In this document: positions 36,638-48,968 of the stretch, piece by piece
Position numbering within the stretch: the stretch's first letter is position 1
How the letters are laid out: every line of letters starts with the position of its first letter
Assembly (NCBI RefSeq): GCF_009729055.1
Contig: NZ_CP045484.1
Coordinates: forward strand, 1,674,001 to 1,738,000
Length of the DNA stretch: 64,000 nucleotides
From: Sulfurisphaera ohwakuensis
Lineage (GTDB): Archaea; Thermoproteota; Thermoprotei_A; Sulfolobales; Sulfolobaceae
Direction: 5' to 3'
Position numbers and translations under genes: made by a program
The notes under the pieces: model-generated
Seen by the model: the letters and a program-made list of their open reading frames with translations, nothing else
Database searches by the model: none
What the model was told of the DNA's origin: nothing

Positions 36638-36953
36638 ATACACCCACCTCTTTTAATAAGCTTTTAATTAGAAAATCCCAATTTGTTTTCTTTGCTTCAG
36701 TTATAACTATTAGACCACTCAGATATGTTATGCCTATATCATCAACTACCATAGCAAAACCTAAGAAGGGATCAATAAGTTTTAACTTCTTTGCTTCATC
36801 TTCACCTATTCTCATATTTTCCATTATTATATTTTTTAACTTATTAATATCAATATTAATATCTTTGCCATATATTTTAATAACTGTATCACTATCAATT
36901 TTATATACAGCAATTAAACCAGGTATTCTATCAAAGTTAATTTGCGACATCAA
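36624..36953 (-). CDS. DUF2173-like soluble protein
   Basis: 109 residues. IPGLIAVYKIDSDTVIKIYG followed by GFAMVVDDIGITYLSGLIVI parallels the soluble domain of the downstream neighbour, but there are no membrane helices. First gene of the pair. The domain resembles roadblock/LC7 folds, which often partner with small GTPases or ATPases; a MinD/ParA-like ATPase is encoded just upstream on the same strand. A functional link is inference. Confidence 0.65.
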   Translation of the reverse strand: MMSQINFDRIPGLIAVYKIDSDTVIKIYGKDINIDINKLKNIIMENMRIGEDEAKKLKLIDPFLGFAMVVDDIGITYLSGLIVITEAKKTNWDFLIKSLLKEVGVYEKS

Positions 36954-37017
36954 ATTAACTATTGTTTTACTAATTAATAAATCTTTCTAAGTTAAGATTA
37001 ATATAATTAAAATTTAA

Positions 37018-37620
37018 TTATATTTGAATCAAAATATCTAACAAATCTTTTATAATTTTTCTAATCAATGAAGAATTTTCTAATTCTGAAAATGAACTAT
37101 AAAATGGTATCCCATAGACCTTATGAAAAATACCCTCACCGTAAACATAATCAATAAATTCTTCTTCAATTTTCTTAGGGTCATCGGCAAAATTAACTAT
37201 TAAAATCCTAGGCGAATTCCATTTAGATGCATATTCTATAGTGCGAGGCACTGTGGTCTTATCTGTAAGAAATACGTTTAGATTTACATTGGTAATAGAA
37301 TCTTGAAACTGTATAATCTCACTATTAGGATCTATTCCAGTAAACATATCAGAAATGGTTACTAGCCAGTGATATTTCTCTAACTGTTTTTTCAGCTTAT
37401 TTTCGTTTACTTTTAGTCTTCTATAAAGAAAGTCATTTGTAGAGAAGTAAATAATAATAGGTAAAGTATTAGATGATAAAACCCTTATTGTTTCAATTGG
37501 ATCTAGTTCTTCCACTATAAATGGTACTTCAATCTCCTTCAGATAGTTGGCTATTAGCAAAGATAATACTGATTTTCCTACACCGCCCTTGATACTTAGT
37601 AACCTGATTCTTCTTCTCAA
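37018..37620 (-). CDS. MinD/ParA-like P-loop ATPase
   Basis: 200 residues, shorter than classic ParA (about 250). Deviant Walker A LLSIKGGVGKSVLSLL at residues 7-22 with the signature Lys. ELDPIET at about 38-44 is in place of the usual D-x-D region, and NFADDPKKIEEEFIDYVYG is near the end. No DNA-binding HTH and no ParB partner nearby. It could be a membrane or complex-positioning ATPase for the DUF2173-like pair; inference only. Confidence 0.8.
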   Translation of the reverse strand: MRRRIRLLSIKGGVGKSVLSLLIANYLKEIEVPFIVEELDPIETIRVLSSNTLPIIIYFSTNDFLYRRLKVNENKLKKQLEKYHWLVTISDMFTGIDPNSEIIQFQDSITNVNLNVFLTDKTTVPRTIEYASKWNSPRILIVNFADDPKKIEEEFIDYVYGEGIFHKVYGIPFYSSFSELENSSLIRKIIKDLLDILIQI

Positions 37621-37755
37621 TTTAGCTACCCGTTTATTAGTAAAAATAATTATTGGTAAATATAAGTGTAACTGAAGTGTTATAAAGTACAGTTATTTAT
37701 AAACAAATGAGATTTTAGGAAAAAAGTTATTACTTTAAATCTACTATTAATTACG

Positions 37756-38643
37756 ATGGCAAAAAGAAAGAAGAAGGAGAGTAATGAAAGTAAATTATTA
37801 TATATACCATTTATTGCACTAGTTGTAGTCTTAATAGTATTTCTTATGTTACCAATGATACACCCAAATTCCGGGAGTTCTGGAAATAGTGTAGTGAATG
37901 CACAAGAACCTTTCTTTCAATTTGCGAAAGTATCTAGCCAAGATTATGCCCCACCAGGAAAAGTAGAAGTATATCTAGTTAGTTGGGTAGGTTGCCCATA
38001 TGGTGCTTCAGACTCTTGGGGACTTTATATTGCATTGAGCCATTATGGTGTAGTTAACGTTACACCAAATTATTCTGACCTAGAACAAATACCAATTTCA
38101 GCACCAGATAATACAATTTCTGGCAAAGTACCGGGATTAATATTCAACTCTTTTAATCCAAACTCCAGCGTAGAATTTCATTCAATATATTTACTAGGAA
38201 GAATATACACCTCAAATTCCTCAGCATCATTACCTAATGGAACGATTATAACCTATTCAGGTAATTCCCTTGTCAATTTTGAATTAAACGAATTACAAAA
38301 ACTTGCTCCATCATGGGTTTATAATCTAATTTACCAATATCAAATAACCACGCCATTTCCTGGACATAATGAAGGGATAGCTTATTTAGGAAACCCACCA
38401 CATATTGTGTCCACAATTATAATAACCGGACCACATGGTACTTGGATGATAATGGGTTATGATCAGCAAGTAAACTATGGTATGCCCGGACTACTAGCCC
38501 AATACGCTGCTGATTATAACTATAACTCACAACTTCCAGCAATGATTCTTCAAGATATAAAAAATGGTAATATACCTTCACAAATCTCCTTCATTCAAAC
38601 AGAAGGAAATCAAATTATTCAAATAATTCAAGAAGCTATGTGA
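37756..38643 (+). CDS. DUF929 (thioredoxin-like) membrane-anchored protein
   Basis: 295 residues. A basic N-terminus, one helix (about 17-36), then an outside domain that starts with VEVYLVSWVGCPYGASDSW, the DUF929 motif corresponding to a thioredoxin active-site position but with a single Cys. DUF929 proteins are archaeal, mostly sulfolobal, of unknown function and often several per genome. A role in extracytoplasmic redox or metal handling is possible. Convergent with the iron-sulfur membrane protein, 16-base overlap. Confidence 0.8.
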   Translation: MAKRKKKESNESKLLYIPFIALVVVLIVFLMLPMIHPNSGSSGNSVVNAQEPFFQFAKVSSQDYAPPGKVEVYLVSWVGCPYGASDSWGLYIALSHYGVVNVTPNYSDLEQIPISAPDNTISGKVPGLIFNSFNPNSSVEFHSIYLLGRIYTSNSSASLPNGTIITYSGNSLVNFELNELQKLAPSWVYNLIYQYQITTPFPGHNEGIAYLGNPPHIVSTIIITGPHGTWMIMGYDQQVNYGMPGLLAQYAADYNYNSQLPAMILQDIKNGNIPSQISFIQTEGNQIIQIIQEAM

Positions 38644-40565
38644 GATTTTTTACTCAAATAATTTGTTATATCTACTATCTCTAAATTATTGTATGGGCAA
38701 GCTTCAACACAGTCTCCACAACCTACACAGCTTATCCTATTTGAATATCCCTTGGTTATTACATCTTGAGATATCGGTATTTTTACTGGACAAGAAGAGT
38801 CACAAGCTTTTACCTCACAGCTCTTGCATGTCTCAGCTTCATTTGCCTTTATTTTGAAAAACACTTTGTTAAATATTCCAGCAAATGTTCCGAAACCACA
38901 CCATCCTTGTCTAGCACAGCTATAGGTACCAAATACTGGGGTCAGAAAGTAAAATATCCACCAGATATAATTTAATACAAACATTCCGTAAAAGTTTAAG
39001 GGATCAAGAGTTATCATCCCTATCTTAGGTGGAGTCCATAAATGAATTTCCATGAATATGTAGAGAGAGAAAGCTACAATCATCGGAATTACGAAAACCC
39101 ATCTTAAATATTCCCATACTTTACTGCTCTTCTTTGGCTTAAATTGATCATAAAATATATTAGTCCACATATGAGCTGACATGCAAACAGTGTTACAGTA
39201 AGCTCTCCTGCCAAATAACGTTGACGCTATCGCAACTGCAAGTAACGACAATATAAACGGTAATAGAGTTACTGGAAATATCATACCACTCATTCCGAAA
39301 ATGTAAAAGTTCGTATAGTATGGTATTAAAACTACAAATATTGGAATTCCTAAAAGTATAACTAAAGTCCATCTCTTAACTCCTAGGTTTTTCACACGCT
39401 TATATCTTTCATAAACTAAATAGCTCATTTCAGCTCCCATCATTATAACATAAAACGGCGTCATTGTAGTTGCCATGACAAACATGTAAGAAGTGAATAT
39501 TGCTTTCAGAATGATATTAATGTTAGTATGAATAAACATTAAACCCATACCTAGAGGATTAATTGGAAATAACCACCATAAAGGATTTGTAAATGGACTT
39601 CTCATCATTATTCCATGCTTCATCATCATGTGTGATTGCATGTTGGAAAATATTGAATTACTTATAGTAAATCCTAGGACACTTTCGCCAAATCCCATAG
39701 TCAATTCGGCTAAATTTACAAAGACTAGAAAAATGAAGGGATATCTTAGCTTCATTTCAATTCTCCTAGAAGGAATTTCGTAAAATATAAGAACAAAATA
39801 CCATATCATAGATAGAACTATTGACAAAGATATTAACCACATGTCATTAAGCGACGCAAAAGTAGTTAATCCTAACATCATTAGAAAGTCAAAAAACGCT
39901 AAAGTTATCGAAAAGAGTTGTCCTTGTAGTGTAACTCTCCTAATTTCAATTAAGTAAAGCGTTACAATATTTATGATCATTATTATCGTAGATATAAAGG
40001 AGACGATAAGTTCAGTAAGTTTACCAGTTTCTACAAATATAGATGGTAAGAATGCCATGGATATTGCGAATGTAGTTAAAGAAAACTCAATTATACTTTT
40101 CACACGGGATATTAATAAGAAGAAAATTCCGTCAGCTAACATCATTATTCCAAAGGCTATATTGCTTACAGCGTCAATAAACGGATTAAATACGTGAGGA
40201 CCAAAAGCTGATGCATAAAGATAACCCATAGCAACTTCATCAAAAACTATGGAAAATGAGAGTAAGGACGCAGATATTTTATCACTCCTTACTCTGACTA
40301 CTTCACTTTTTATTATAGCAGACATAATAATTGGAATTGAAGCTAACAGAAGTACGGCAGGCTCTATAAAAGGACTTCCGTGATAGAAAATAATATAACC
40401 TAAAGAGATACTTTCGACGCCCATGTATAAAATAATTGAAAGTAAAAATAATACTGCTCTTCTGTTTAAGTATTCTTTTCTCAAAATATAACCTAGAATT
40501 GCAAAGTTTATTCCCATCATTAATACTATATACGTTAGAACCACGATGGAAAGGAGACTTATCAT
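38628..40565 (-). CDS. Polytopic membrane protein with a C-terminal 2x[4Fe-4S] ferredoxin domain
   Basis: 645 residues with about 14 hydrophobic segments, then two cluster motifs: CKSCEVKACDSSCPV (about 590-604) and CVGCGDCVEACPYNN (about 621-635). The last third resembles NapH/CcoG-type electron-transfer proteins (SCARQGWCGFGTFAGIFN). A Met/His-rich loop, MQSHMMMKHGIMMRS (about 305-320), could bind copper. Likely passes electrons between membrane and cytoplasm; donor and acceptor unknown. The adjoining DUF929 gene is convergent. Confidence 0.78.
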   Translation of the reverse strand: MISLLSIVVLTYIVLMMGINFAILGYILRKEYLNRRAVLFLLSIILYMGVESISLGYIIFYHGSPFIEPAVLLLASIPIIMSAIIKSEVVRVRSDKISASLLSFSIVFDEVAMGYLYASAFGPHVFNPFIDAVSNIAFGIMMLADGIFFLLISRVKSIIEFSLTTFAISMAFLPSIFVETGKLTELIVSFISTIIMIINIVTLYLIEIRRVTLQGQLFSITLAFFDFLMMLGLTTFASLNDMWLISLSIVLSMIWYFVLIFYEIPSRRIEMKLRYPFIFLVFVNLAELTMGFGESVLGFTISNSIFSNMQSHMMMKHGIMMRSPFTNPLWWLFPINPLGMGLMFIHTNINIILKAIFTSYMFVMATTMTPFYVIMMGAEMSYLVYERYKRVKNLGVKRWTLVILLGIPIFVVLIPYYTNFYIFGMSGMIFPVTLLPFILSLLAVAIASTLFGRRAYCNTVCMSAHMWTNIFYDQFKPKKSSKVWEYLRWVFVIPMIVAFSLYIFMEIHLWTPPKIGMITLDPLNFYGMFVLNYIWWIFYFLTPVFGTYSCARQGWCGFGTFAGIFNKVFFKIKANEAETCKSCEVKACDSSCPVKIPISQDVITKGYSNRISCVGCGDCVEACPYNNLEIVDITNYLSKKSHIAS

Positions 40566-40644
40566 GATAAATAATTCAACGAGAAGTTTTTAAACTTTGT
40601 AATTATAATTAACAATTAAGTTAAAAATTTGTTTAACTTTATTT

Positions 40645-41859
40645 TCATATTAAAAATTCTCTGTAAAAGCCTTTAATAATTCGGTTCCATAATTCTACTT
40701 TATCCTTTAGTTCACAAGAGTCACAGAGTCTAACATCTTCTCCTTTATTTCTATAATACCATAAAGATATAGGATCGACTATAGATATCTCATTACCCGC
40801 CACAGCTCTAACGTATTGAATGTCATAAAGTATTCTTTCTAGCTCAAACACATCCTTGACGTATTTAGCACCAATCCCTTTTGAAATAACACTATTGACA
40901 AAATTACTGATCAATTTATCGAAGTTTTGATATTCCACTTTGAAATCCTTTTGGGTTACTATGAATGAGGAGAAGAGGTACGAATTTATTGTAAATATGT
41001 TCTTTTCATGGTATTCAAAGAGGTCAAAGGAATTTAGCTTAACAAACTTTTCCCCATCATGAATAAAGTAACCTACATTTAGCGTGTTCTTTTTCTCTCT
41101 AGATACATCTAAAAATTCTAAAGGAATAGGTTTCAATATACCCTTGGACGTTACTGAGAAGAACTTTCCTTGTTTCTTTATCATTTTTTTATTTTGAAAT
41201 TCACCTTCTTCTCCTATTTCGCCTAAATCTTGGTATAAAGCTGTAAAGAACGTGTATTTTTCATATGAAGAGAATGGATTACCTTTTTGCAAATCGAACT
41301 TTAGTGTTGATAAAACGTAAATTATCGTAATTGGGTCAACATTAATTGGTGAAATATTTCCGTCAGAAACTCTAGATATGCTTTTAACTATTTTATCTGT
41401 TGAGATAAGTGATAGATTTTCTAGTACTATAGCTATAAGCTTTCCATTATCAGTGAAAAGAGGTATAATATTGTATGCAGAGGGTAGTTTTCTCATTTCC
41501 TCTATTAAATTCCTTGTATCTATCACTCTCTTTTTCTGTGGTCTTTCTCTTTTTACTTCTTGTCTCTTAGGAACGCAGTCCTCAAACTTTACACTGCTTG
41601 AAATATTAAGTTCTGCAATTTCTTTTCCTAAATAAGAGGATATTTCTTCAAGCAATTCAATAACTGCCCTATGGAGTGTAGGTTTATCAAATTCTTTATG
41701 GAACTTCTTGACATTCTCATCTTTACAAATATAAACACTTATCTCATACTCACTGTCTTTAGATAACATTAACGGTATACCGTCATTTGTAACTAGTGCA
41801 GTTACAGAGTTTGGCTCTAAATGTTCTAGTAAATATGCTAGGATATCGTATGCTTTCAT
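40645..41859 (-). CDS. Hypothetical protein, roadblock-like N-terminus possible
   Basis: 404 residues, soluble. The start (AYDILAYLLEHLEPNSVTAL) and two stretches ending in VTNDGIPLM and FTDNGKLIAIVLEN look like repeated profilin/roadblock-type strands, but that is tentative. A CDSCELK motif near the C-terminus, with a preceding Cys-poor region, cannot form a complete zinc site alone. No enzyme motif seen. Upstream of it on the same strand is a small membrane protein gene 34 bases away. Confidence 0.62.
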   Translation of the reverse strand: MKAYDILAYLLEHLEPNSVTALVTNDGIPLMLSKDSEYEISVYICKDENVKKFHKEFDKPTLHRAVIELLEEISSYLGKEIAELNISSSVKFEDCVPKRQEVKRERPQKKRVIDTRNLIEEMRKLPSAYNIIPLFTDNGKLIAIVLENLSLISTDKIVKSISRVSDGNISPINVDPITIIYVLSTLKFDLQKGNPFSSYEKYTFFTALYQDLGEIGEEGEFQNKKMIKKQGKFFSVTSKGILKPIPLEFLDVSREKKNTLNVGYFIHDGEKFVKLNSFDLFEYHEKNIFTINSYLFSSFIVTQKDFKVEYQNFDKLISNFVNSVISKGIGAKYVKDVFELERILYDIQYVRAVAGNEISIVDPISLWYYRNKGEDVRLCDSCELKDKVELWNRIIKGFYREFLI

Positions 41860-41893
41860 CTTAAACTTTCATATCATTAGAGGTTAATACGTT

Positions 41894-42451
41894 TTAACCA
41901 AAAATGTGAAGGTTTTTAAATGCCTTAAACAAGAGGAAACCAAGGATTGCTGTCATTGCTATAATCATAACATAGCCCGTAAGTGGCTCTTGAGTTGAAG
42001 GATATGGCGAATAAGATAAGGGCGGAGAAGTATAGAAAGGATATTGGATTACTAAAACTACTGCAAGTGTGGTATCACCAAGCATCCATAAAACAAATAG
42101 TAAGATTTTTTCTATTAACCTCATATTTCTTACTGCTAGTCCAATTAGAAAACCGCCAGCAAATAGGCTTATTTCATCTAGAACCCTAAAAGTTAATATC
42201 CCGCCTCCTAAAGTAAAAAGTTCTGGCAAATGCCAAATTACTATAAGTAGTGAGCCTAAATAAGCAAAATAATTTCTTCCAGAAAAATAGTAGTAACCAA
42301 CTAAACCACCTGCAATGGCTAAGGCATAATGTGATGCCATAAAAACTTCCTCATTATTGAACATAACTTCTTCAACATATGGATTTACGAAAGCCAAAAT
42401 CAGAATAAGTGGTGGTATTAGGTAAGTTTTGGAATTTGTCTGTCTTTTCAT
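41894..42451 (-). CDS. Polytopic membrane protein
   Basis: 185 residues, five or six hydrophobic segments. Contains a Tyr/Phe/Gly-rich region (GGLVGYYYFSGRNYFAYLGS) and a Pro/Ser/Tyr loop between the last two helices. No family recognised with confidence. It precedes the 404-residue gene with 34 bases between, so probably one operon. Divergent from the glucose dehydrogenase gene, 58 bases between starts. Confidence 0.65.
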   Translation of the reverse strand: MKRQTNSKTYLIPPLILILAFVNPYVEEVMFNNEEVFMASHYALAIAGGLVGYYYFSGRNYFAYLGSLLIVIWHLPELFTLGGGILTFRVLDEISLFAGGFLIGLAVRNMRLIEKILLFVLWMLGDTTLAVVLVIQYPFYTSPPLSYSPYPSTQEPLTGYVMIIAMTAILGFLLFKAFKNLHIFG

Positions 42452-42509
42452 AACATTCTTTTAGAATTTTTGCATAAAAAATTTTTACTTTGAAGACCTA
42501 AAGAGGTAT

Positions 42510-43592
42510 ATGAAAGCAATAGTTGTTACACCTAAAAAATCTGGTGTAGAAGTCAAAGATATTCCAGTAAAAGAAGCTTTGGGAAAGGGGCAAGTCTTAG
42601 TTAAAACACTATATACCGGAATTTGTGGTACTGACAGAGGAATTGTTAACGCGAAAATAACATTTACTTACCCTCCAGATGGTTATAATTTTCTTATTTT
42701 AGGTCATGAAGGACTTGGCATGGTTGAAGAAGTTGGAGATGGAGTTAAGTATCTAAAGAAAGGTGATTATGTAGTACCAGTAGTTAGGAGAGGTTGCGGA
42801 GTTTGTTTAAATTGTAGAATTGGGAGACAAGATTTTTGTGAGACTGGAAAATTTGTTGAAGCTGGAATAAGAGGTAAACATGGTTTTATGAGAGAGGAAT
42901 TTGTTGATGATGAATTATGGTTAGTAAAAGTCCCAGATGAAATAAAAGACATAGCAGTGTTAACTGAGCCTTTATCTAATGTTATAAAAGCTATAGACGA
43001 ATTATTATTTGTGCAAAGAAGAATGATATGGACTTGCGAGGATTCCACATTTCAGTGCAGAAATGCATTTGTAATTGGTAGCGGACCAATAGGTACGTTC
43101 TTTTCTCTAATTCTTACTACATTAGGTTTTAACGTTTATATGATTAACAAAAGAGATCCTTCTCCCATGGAAGATTATATCAGTAAAAGATTAGGCGTAA
43201 CTTTTATTAACTCAATGAAAGATGGTGATAAACTTCCAGAAGTGGATTTGATAGTTGATACTAGTGGAGTTCCTTCTGCGTTTATACCTTTAATGAGCAA
43301 AATGAGACCAAATTCAGCATTAATTCTTTTTGGTACATTAGAAGGAGAAAAGTACGAAATAACATCTGATTTAGTTACTTTCATAGTAGAGAGAAATATA
43401 ATAGTTATTGGCAGTGTTAACGCTAGTAAGAGAGATTTTCAAGGTGCCATAAACTATTTGAGTATATGGAAAAATAGGTATTATGACGTTCTACAGAAAA
43501 TGATAACTTCAAAAGTTTCTGTTGAACAAGCACCAGAAGTTTTAATGAGAAAGCCTAGTGGAGAAATAAAAACAGTCATTGTGTGGGATTAA
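42510..43592 (+). CDS. gdh: Glucose 1-dehydrogenase, zinc-dependent
   Basis: 360 residues, family length 355-366. Catalytic zinc region GICGTDRG and GHEGLG; structural zinc cysteines in [21 protein letters not shown]-binding [11 protein letters not shown] at about 190; the sulfolobal insert [17 protein letters not shown] just before it. Oxidises glucose and galactose with NAD(P)+ to the aldonolactone, the first step of the branched Entner-Doudoroff pathway. Starts after a purine-rich leader; convergent with the FAH-family gene, 4-base overlap. Confidence 0.92.
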   Translation: MKAIVVTPKKSGVEVKDIPVKEALGKGQVLVKTLYTGICGTDRGIVNAKITFTYPPDGYNFLILGHEGLGMVEEVGDGVKYLKKGDYVVPVVRRGCGVCLNCRIGRQDFCETGKFVEAGIRGKHGFMREEFVDDELWLVKVPDEIKDIAVLTEPLSNVIKAIDELLFVQRRMIWTCEDSTFQCRNAFVIGSGPIGTFFSLILTTLGFNVYMINKRDPSPMEDYISKRLGVTFINSMKDGDKLPEVDLIVDTSGVPSAFIPLMSKMRPNSALILFGTLEGEKYEITSDLVTFIVERNIIVIGSVNASKRDFQGAINYLSIWKNRYYDVLQKMITSKVSVEQAPEVLMRKPSGEIKTVIVWD

Positions 43593-44434
43593 CTCTCTTT
43601 TTTTACATAATTTCTTAAAACTCCTATTTTCTCTACTTCAACTTCTATAGCATCACCATCTTCAAGGTACTTTTTCCCAGTAAATTCAGCTACACCAGCT
43701 GGTGTACCAGTAGTTATTACGTCTCCAGGCTCTAGAGTAATTCCTTGGCTGAGATAAGAAATCAGATCCTCAACAGAAAATATCATATCCTCTGTATTTC
43801 CATCTTGTACAACTTGACCGTTAAGCTTAGTTATTATTCTAAGTTTGAAATCCTTAATTTCATCTTTAGTAACAATCCATGGACCAATCGGCAACCCGGT
43901 ATCTAACGCTTTTCCCATAACCCAATTTAGACCGTAAGGGTGAAGTTCTGGAAATTGATAATCCCTAAAGCTTACATCATTAACTATTGTATAACCAAAC
44001 ACATAATCCATTGCTTCCTCTTTCTTTATGTATTTTCCTCTCCTTCCAATTATAATCCCTATTTCCCCCTCATAGTCTACCCTTTTTAAATCTCTTGGGA
44101 TAATTATGTAATCTTCCGGCCCAACTACACTATTACTACTAAATTTGGTAAAAAAGTAAGGTGATTTTGGTGGGGTCATTGAAGTTTCTGATGAATGGGA
44201 TCGGAAGTTCACAGCAGGTAAAAAGATCTTATTAGGGAATAACGGTGGTAGAAGCTTTTTTATCTTTATCTCGGTCTTAGGTAAATTCACCATGACGTCA
44301 TATGCTTTAATAAATGATATTGGATTAGATACAACACAATCTAAACCATCTTTCTTTATCTCATAATATTTTTCATTTTCTATGAACACAACTTTCTTTT
44401 CCCCATTTTCTGTTATAGCAAAACCTATTTTCAT
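43589..44434 (-). CDS. Fumarylacetoacetate-hydrolase-family enzyme
   Basis: 281 residues. Family landmarks: [28 protein letters not shown] (metal-binding Glu pair), [26 protein letters not shown], and the C-terminal [15 protein letters not shown]. Members hydrolyse or dehydrate 2-oxo acids; in Sulfolobus related proteins act in pentose degradation (2-keto-3-deoxy-arabonate dehydratase) or aromatic catabolism. The glucose dehydrogenase neighbour makes a sugar-acid role plausible, but the genes are convergent, so this is weak. Overlaps nothing upstream; start 18 bases from the ECF ATPase start. Confidence 0.88.
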   Translation of the reverse strand: MKIGFAITENGEKKVVFIENEKYYEIKKDGLDCVVSNPISFIKAYDVMVNLPKTEIKIKKLLPPLFPNKIFLPAVNFRSHSSETSMTPPKSPYFFTKFSSNSVVGPEDYIIIPRDLKRVDYEGEIGIIIGRRGKYIKKEEAMDYVFGYTIVNDVSFRDYQFPELHPYGLNWVMGKALDTGLPIGPWIVTKDEIKDFKLRIITKLNGQVVQDGNTEDMIFSVEDLISYLSQGITLEPGDVITTGTPAGVAEFTGKKYLEDGDAIEVEVEKIGVLRNYVKKES

Positions 44435-44452
44435 ATAAGCCTCACATATACT

Positions 44453-45553
44453 ATGCTAATTATAAATGATAAGCTTGTTGTCAGCGATAACGAAATCGTT
44501 GGTTTGATTGGGAAAAATGGTAGTGGTAAAACTACTTTAATAAAGAGTAGTCTTTGTCTTGACTCAAAGGCAAAAGTAGTATTGGATGGAGAGGATTTCT
44601 GTAAAAATAGAGATTACTCAAAGTTATCAGCAGTATTTCAAGATCCTTCAACACAAATATTAGCCTTAACGTGTGAAGAGGAATTGAAACTCCAATCAAT
44701 GTTCCATCCCGTAGATGATAAAATAGCGAAAGAAATTATGGGAGAGTATTTTAATAAGGATTTTTATACATTATCTGATGGCTACAAGAAAAGATTCGTT
44801 ATTTCTACAATACTAGCATCTAGGCCAAAATATATTCTATTTGATGAACCCTTTGCTAATTTAGATAAATATGCGGTTAAGTTAGTAAAAAGTGTTATAC
44901 CAAAAGGGAGTTTGATTGCTGAACACAGAATAAAGGAAATTAGAGATATGATTGATCGCGTTTATTTAATCAAAAATGGTGATATTAGGGAAATTGAAAA
45001 AGAAAAGTTGTATGATGAAGATTTTCTCAGAAGAGAAGGATTAAGAGGATTCTCTTTGCCTAAAATAGAGATGGAATTAGGGGAAGAATTGTTAAACCAT
45101 GAAGGAATAAGGGTAAGGGAAAGCGAAGTCGTCTGCCTAGTTGGGAGAAATGGTGTAGGAAAAACTACTAGGTTGAAGAAGCTGGTCGGAAAAATTTATC
45201 TAGTCCTTCAAAATCCTGATCTACAGTTCTTTGAGGAAACAGTTGAAGATGAGGTAAAAGATGAAAATGCACTATCACTCTTTAATCTAAAAGATAAGAA
45301 AGACAGAAGTCCATTTACTTTAAGCTATGGTGAAAAAATGAGGGTACTTATTGCTTCAGCGTTTGCCTCAAAATACAAAGTTATTGCTTTAGATGAACCT
45401 TCAGTTGGCATGGATGGCGAAGCACTTCTATCGTTTTATGAGGCTATCAAAATCTTAAAAGAAGAGAGGAGAGGAATTATAATAGCAACTCACGATGAAG
45501 ATTTGATCTCAATCTGTAATACTATAATAAACATGGATCAGCGGCCTACGTGA
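44453..45553 (+). CDS. ecfA: ECF transporter ATPase, two domains fused
   Basis: 366 residues holding two shortened ABC ATPase domains. Domain 1: Walker [13 protein letters not shown], signature TLSDGYKKR, Walker B YILFDEP. Domain 2 from about residue 215: [11 protein letters not shown], signature [16 protein letters not shown]. Each is about 180 residues, smaller than usual NBDs, because the beta-strands before Walker A are trimmed. Provides energy for the ECF transporter whose T and S subunits are encoded convergently just beyond, overlapping by 8 bases. Confidence 0.9.
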   Translation: MLIINDKLVVSDNEIVGLIGKNGSGKTTLIKSSLCLDSKAKVVLDGEDFCKNRDYSKLSAVFQDPSTQILALTCEEELKLQSMFHPVDDKIAKEIMGEYFNKDFYTLSDGYKKRFVISTILASRPKYILFDEPFANLDKYAVKLVKSVIPKGSLIAEHRIKEIRDMIDRVYLIKNGDIREIEKEKLYDEDFLRREGLRGFSLPKIEMELGEELLNHEGIRVRESEVVCLVGRNGVGKTTRLKKLVGKIYLVLQNPDLQFFEETVEDEVKDENALSLFNLKDKKDRSPFTLSYGEKMRVLIASAFASKYKVIALDEPSVGMDGEALLSFYEAIKILKEERRGIIIATHDEDLISICNTIINMDQRPT

Positions 45554-46139
45554 ACATCATCATTTCAGTTGCAAGGTTAATCATCACCAGTAGTAAAGAT
45601 AGCGAAATTAAGATAATATCTACTGACGTGGGTTTAAAATTTCTTTTTCCGTTAAATTTCCCGTAAAGTTTTATAGTATAAGAGACGTAGAGGTCTTCAG
45701 CAACTTTAACCATTTGAACAACAAATGGTAAAACTAACTTATTTATGTGAAAACCGATTTTCCTAGCTCTAGCGTTAAAACTTATTTCAGAAGCAATCCT
45801 ATAAAAAAGGGGATAATAAGCGAAGCCAACAACAAGTGGTACTCCTTTCTCTCCAAGAAGATAAAGAATAGAATTGTAGTCAACATATTCACTCATAATA
45901 AAGTATAAATTTATATATGAAATTGCCCTAATAGTATATATAAATAAATATTCTTTTTCTAGTATGTGCAAAAAAGTAAAAGAAATAATTACAATCAAAA
46001 TCTCTATTGCAATGACTCTCCATCTTTTGTATATCAAACCCATGGTCAAGATAAGAGAGTAATAAGTTGGATACAATGTAGTTTCTATAGCAGTTATTAT
46101 TAGAAATATTAAGGAATAAAGAAAAGTTGCCTTAGCCAA
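45546..46139 (-). CDS. ecfT: ECF transporter T component
   Basis: 197 residues, four or five helices and the cytoplasmic coupling region; slightly short (usual 230-270). The EcfT arginine motif is visible as [15 protein letters not shown] (Ala-Arg-Ala pattern that docks to the ATPases). Located 2 bases after the S component, same strand, so one operon. The ATPase lies on the other strand with overlapping 3' ends, an uncommon arrangement. Confidence 0.78.
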   Translation of the reverse strand: MAKATFLYSLIFLIITAIETTLYPTYYSLILTMGLIYKRWRVIAIEILIVIISFTFLHILEKEYLFIYTIRAISYINLYFIMSEYVDYNSILYLLGEKGVPLVVGFAYYPLFYRIASEISFNARARKIGFHINKLVLPFVVQMVKVAEDLYVSYTIKLYGKFNGKRNFKPTSVDIILISLSLLLVMINLATEMMMFT

Positions 46140-46141
46140 TC

Positions 46142-46678
46142 TTATCCCTTAATAATTCCGCTTTTTAATAAATATGAACCTAACTTATACGAGATTAATC
46201 CCATTATAGCACTTTCTACCAGATAAATTATTGTAAATATTAGATAAGCTAATGCTAAATCCTTAAAAGGAATTGAGCCAATTAACCCCACCATCATAAT
46301 ACCAAATATAACACTTAGGATTCCGACTAAAGTTCCTACTACAGTGGTGTTAATCATCACTGCTTTAAAACTTCTAAACCCTACAAACCAGGTTATTATC
46401 TCATCAATAACACCGGCAATTACTAGAGTCGGAACCATAAATAGTAAACCTGTTGCGGCATAAAGTACCGCATTTATTAAAGTAAGTAAAAGCACGCTGA
46501 ACTTCTCATTCATAGCCTGTAAGCCAATTGAAAGTAAGATGAGTGGTATTGTAAGAGTTACTATCGGGTCTGTGAACGAACTAATAGCATAAGCACCAAT
46601 ACTAAGAGCTAAAGCAGCTGCAGAAGCGTAAGAAGCTATTGAGAAAACTACACCATATATTACAGTTCTTATTTTCAT
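46142..46678 (-). CDS. ECF transporter S component (substrate binding)
   Basis: 178 residues, six hydrophobic segments, typical S-component size. Gly/Ala-rich first helix with SAAALALSIGAYAISSF. Substrate cannot be told; typical substrates are vitamins or metal cofactors. An N-terminal AxxxA-type contact to EcfT is plausible in helix 1 (ASAAALALS). First gene of the S-T operon; promoter region shared with the divergent MFS gene (139 bases). Confidence 0.72.
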   Translation of the reverse strand: MKIRTVIYGVVFSIASYASAAALALSIGAYAISSFTDPIVTLTIPLILLSIGLQAMNEKFSVLLLTLINAVLYAATGLLFMVPTLVIAGVIDEIITWFVGFRSFKAVMINTTVVGTLVGILSVIFGIMMVGLIGSIPFKDLALAYLIFTIIYLVESAIMGLISYKLGSYLLKSGIIKG

Positions 46679-46817
46679 ACGCTAATATTATTCCTAAGTG
46701 TTTTAAAACTTATTCCTTAAAGATTAGTTCTCTATCTAAAACTTTAAGAATTTAAAAATTAATTTCTTATTGTTTTACATCGAAAAAGTTAAAAATTAAA
46801 AAATCAATCATGTATTT

Positions 46818-48897
<2,080 letters not shown>

Positions 48898-48968
48898 GTA
48901 ACCGCCATTTCACCGCTCAAACTCCCCTAAAACTCATCATTTTTAAATAACCAAGAAGAATTTATTTT

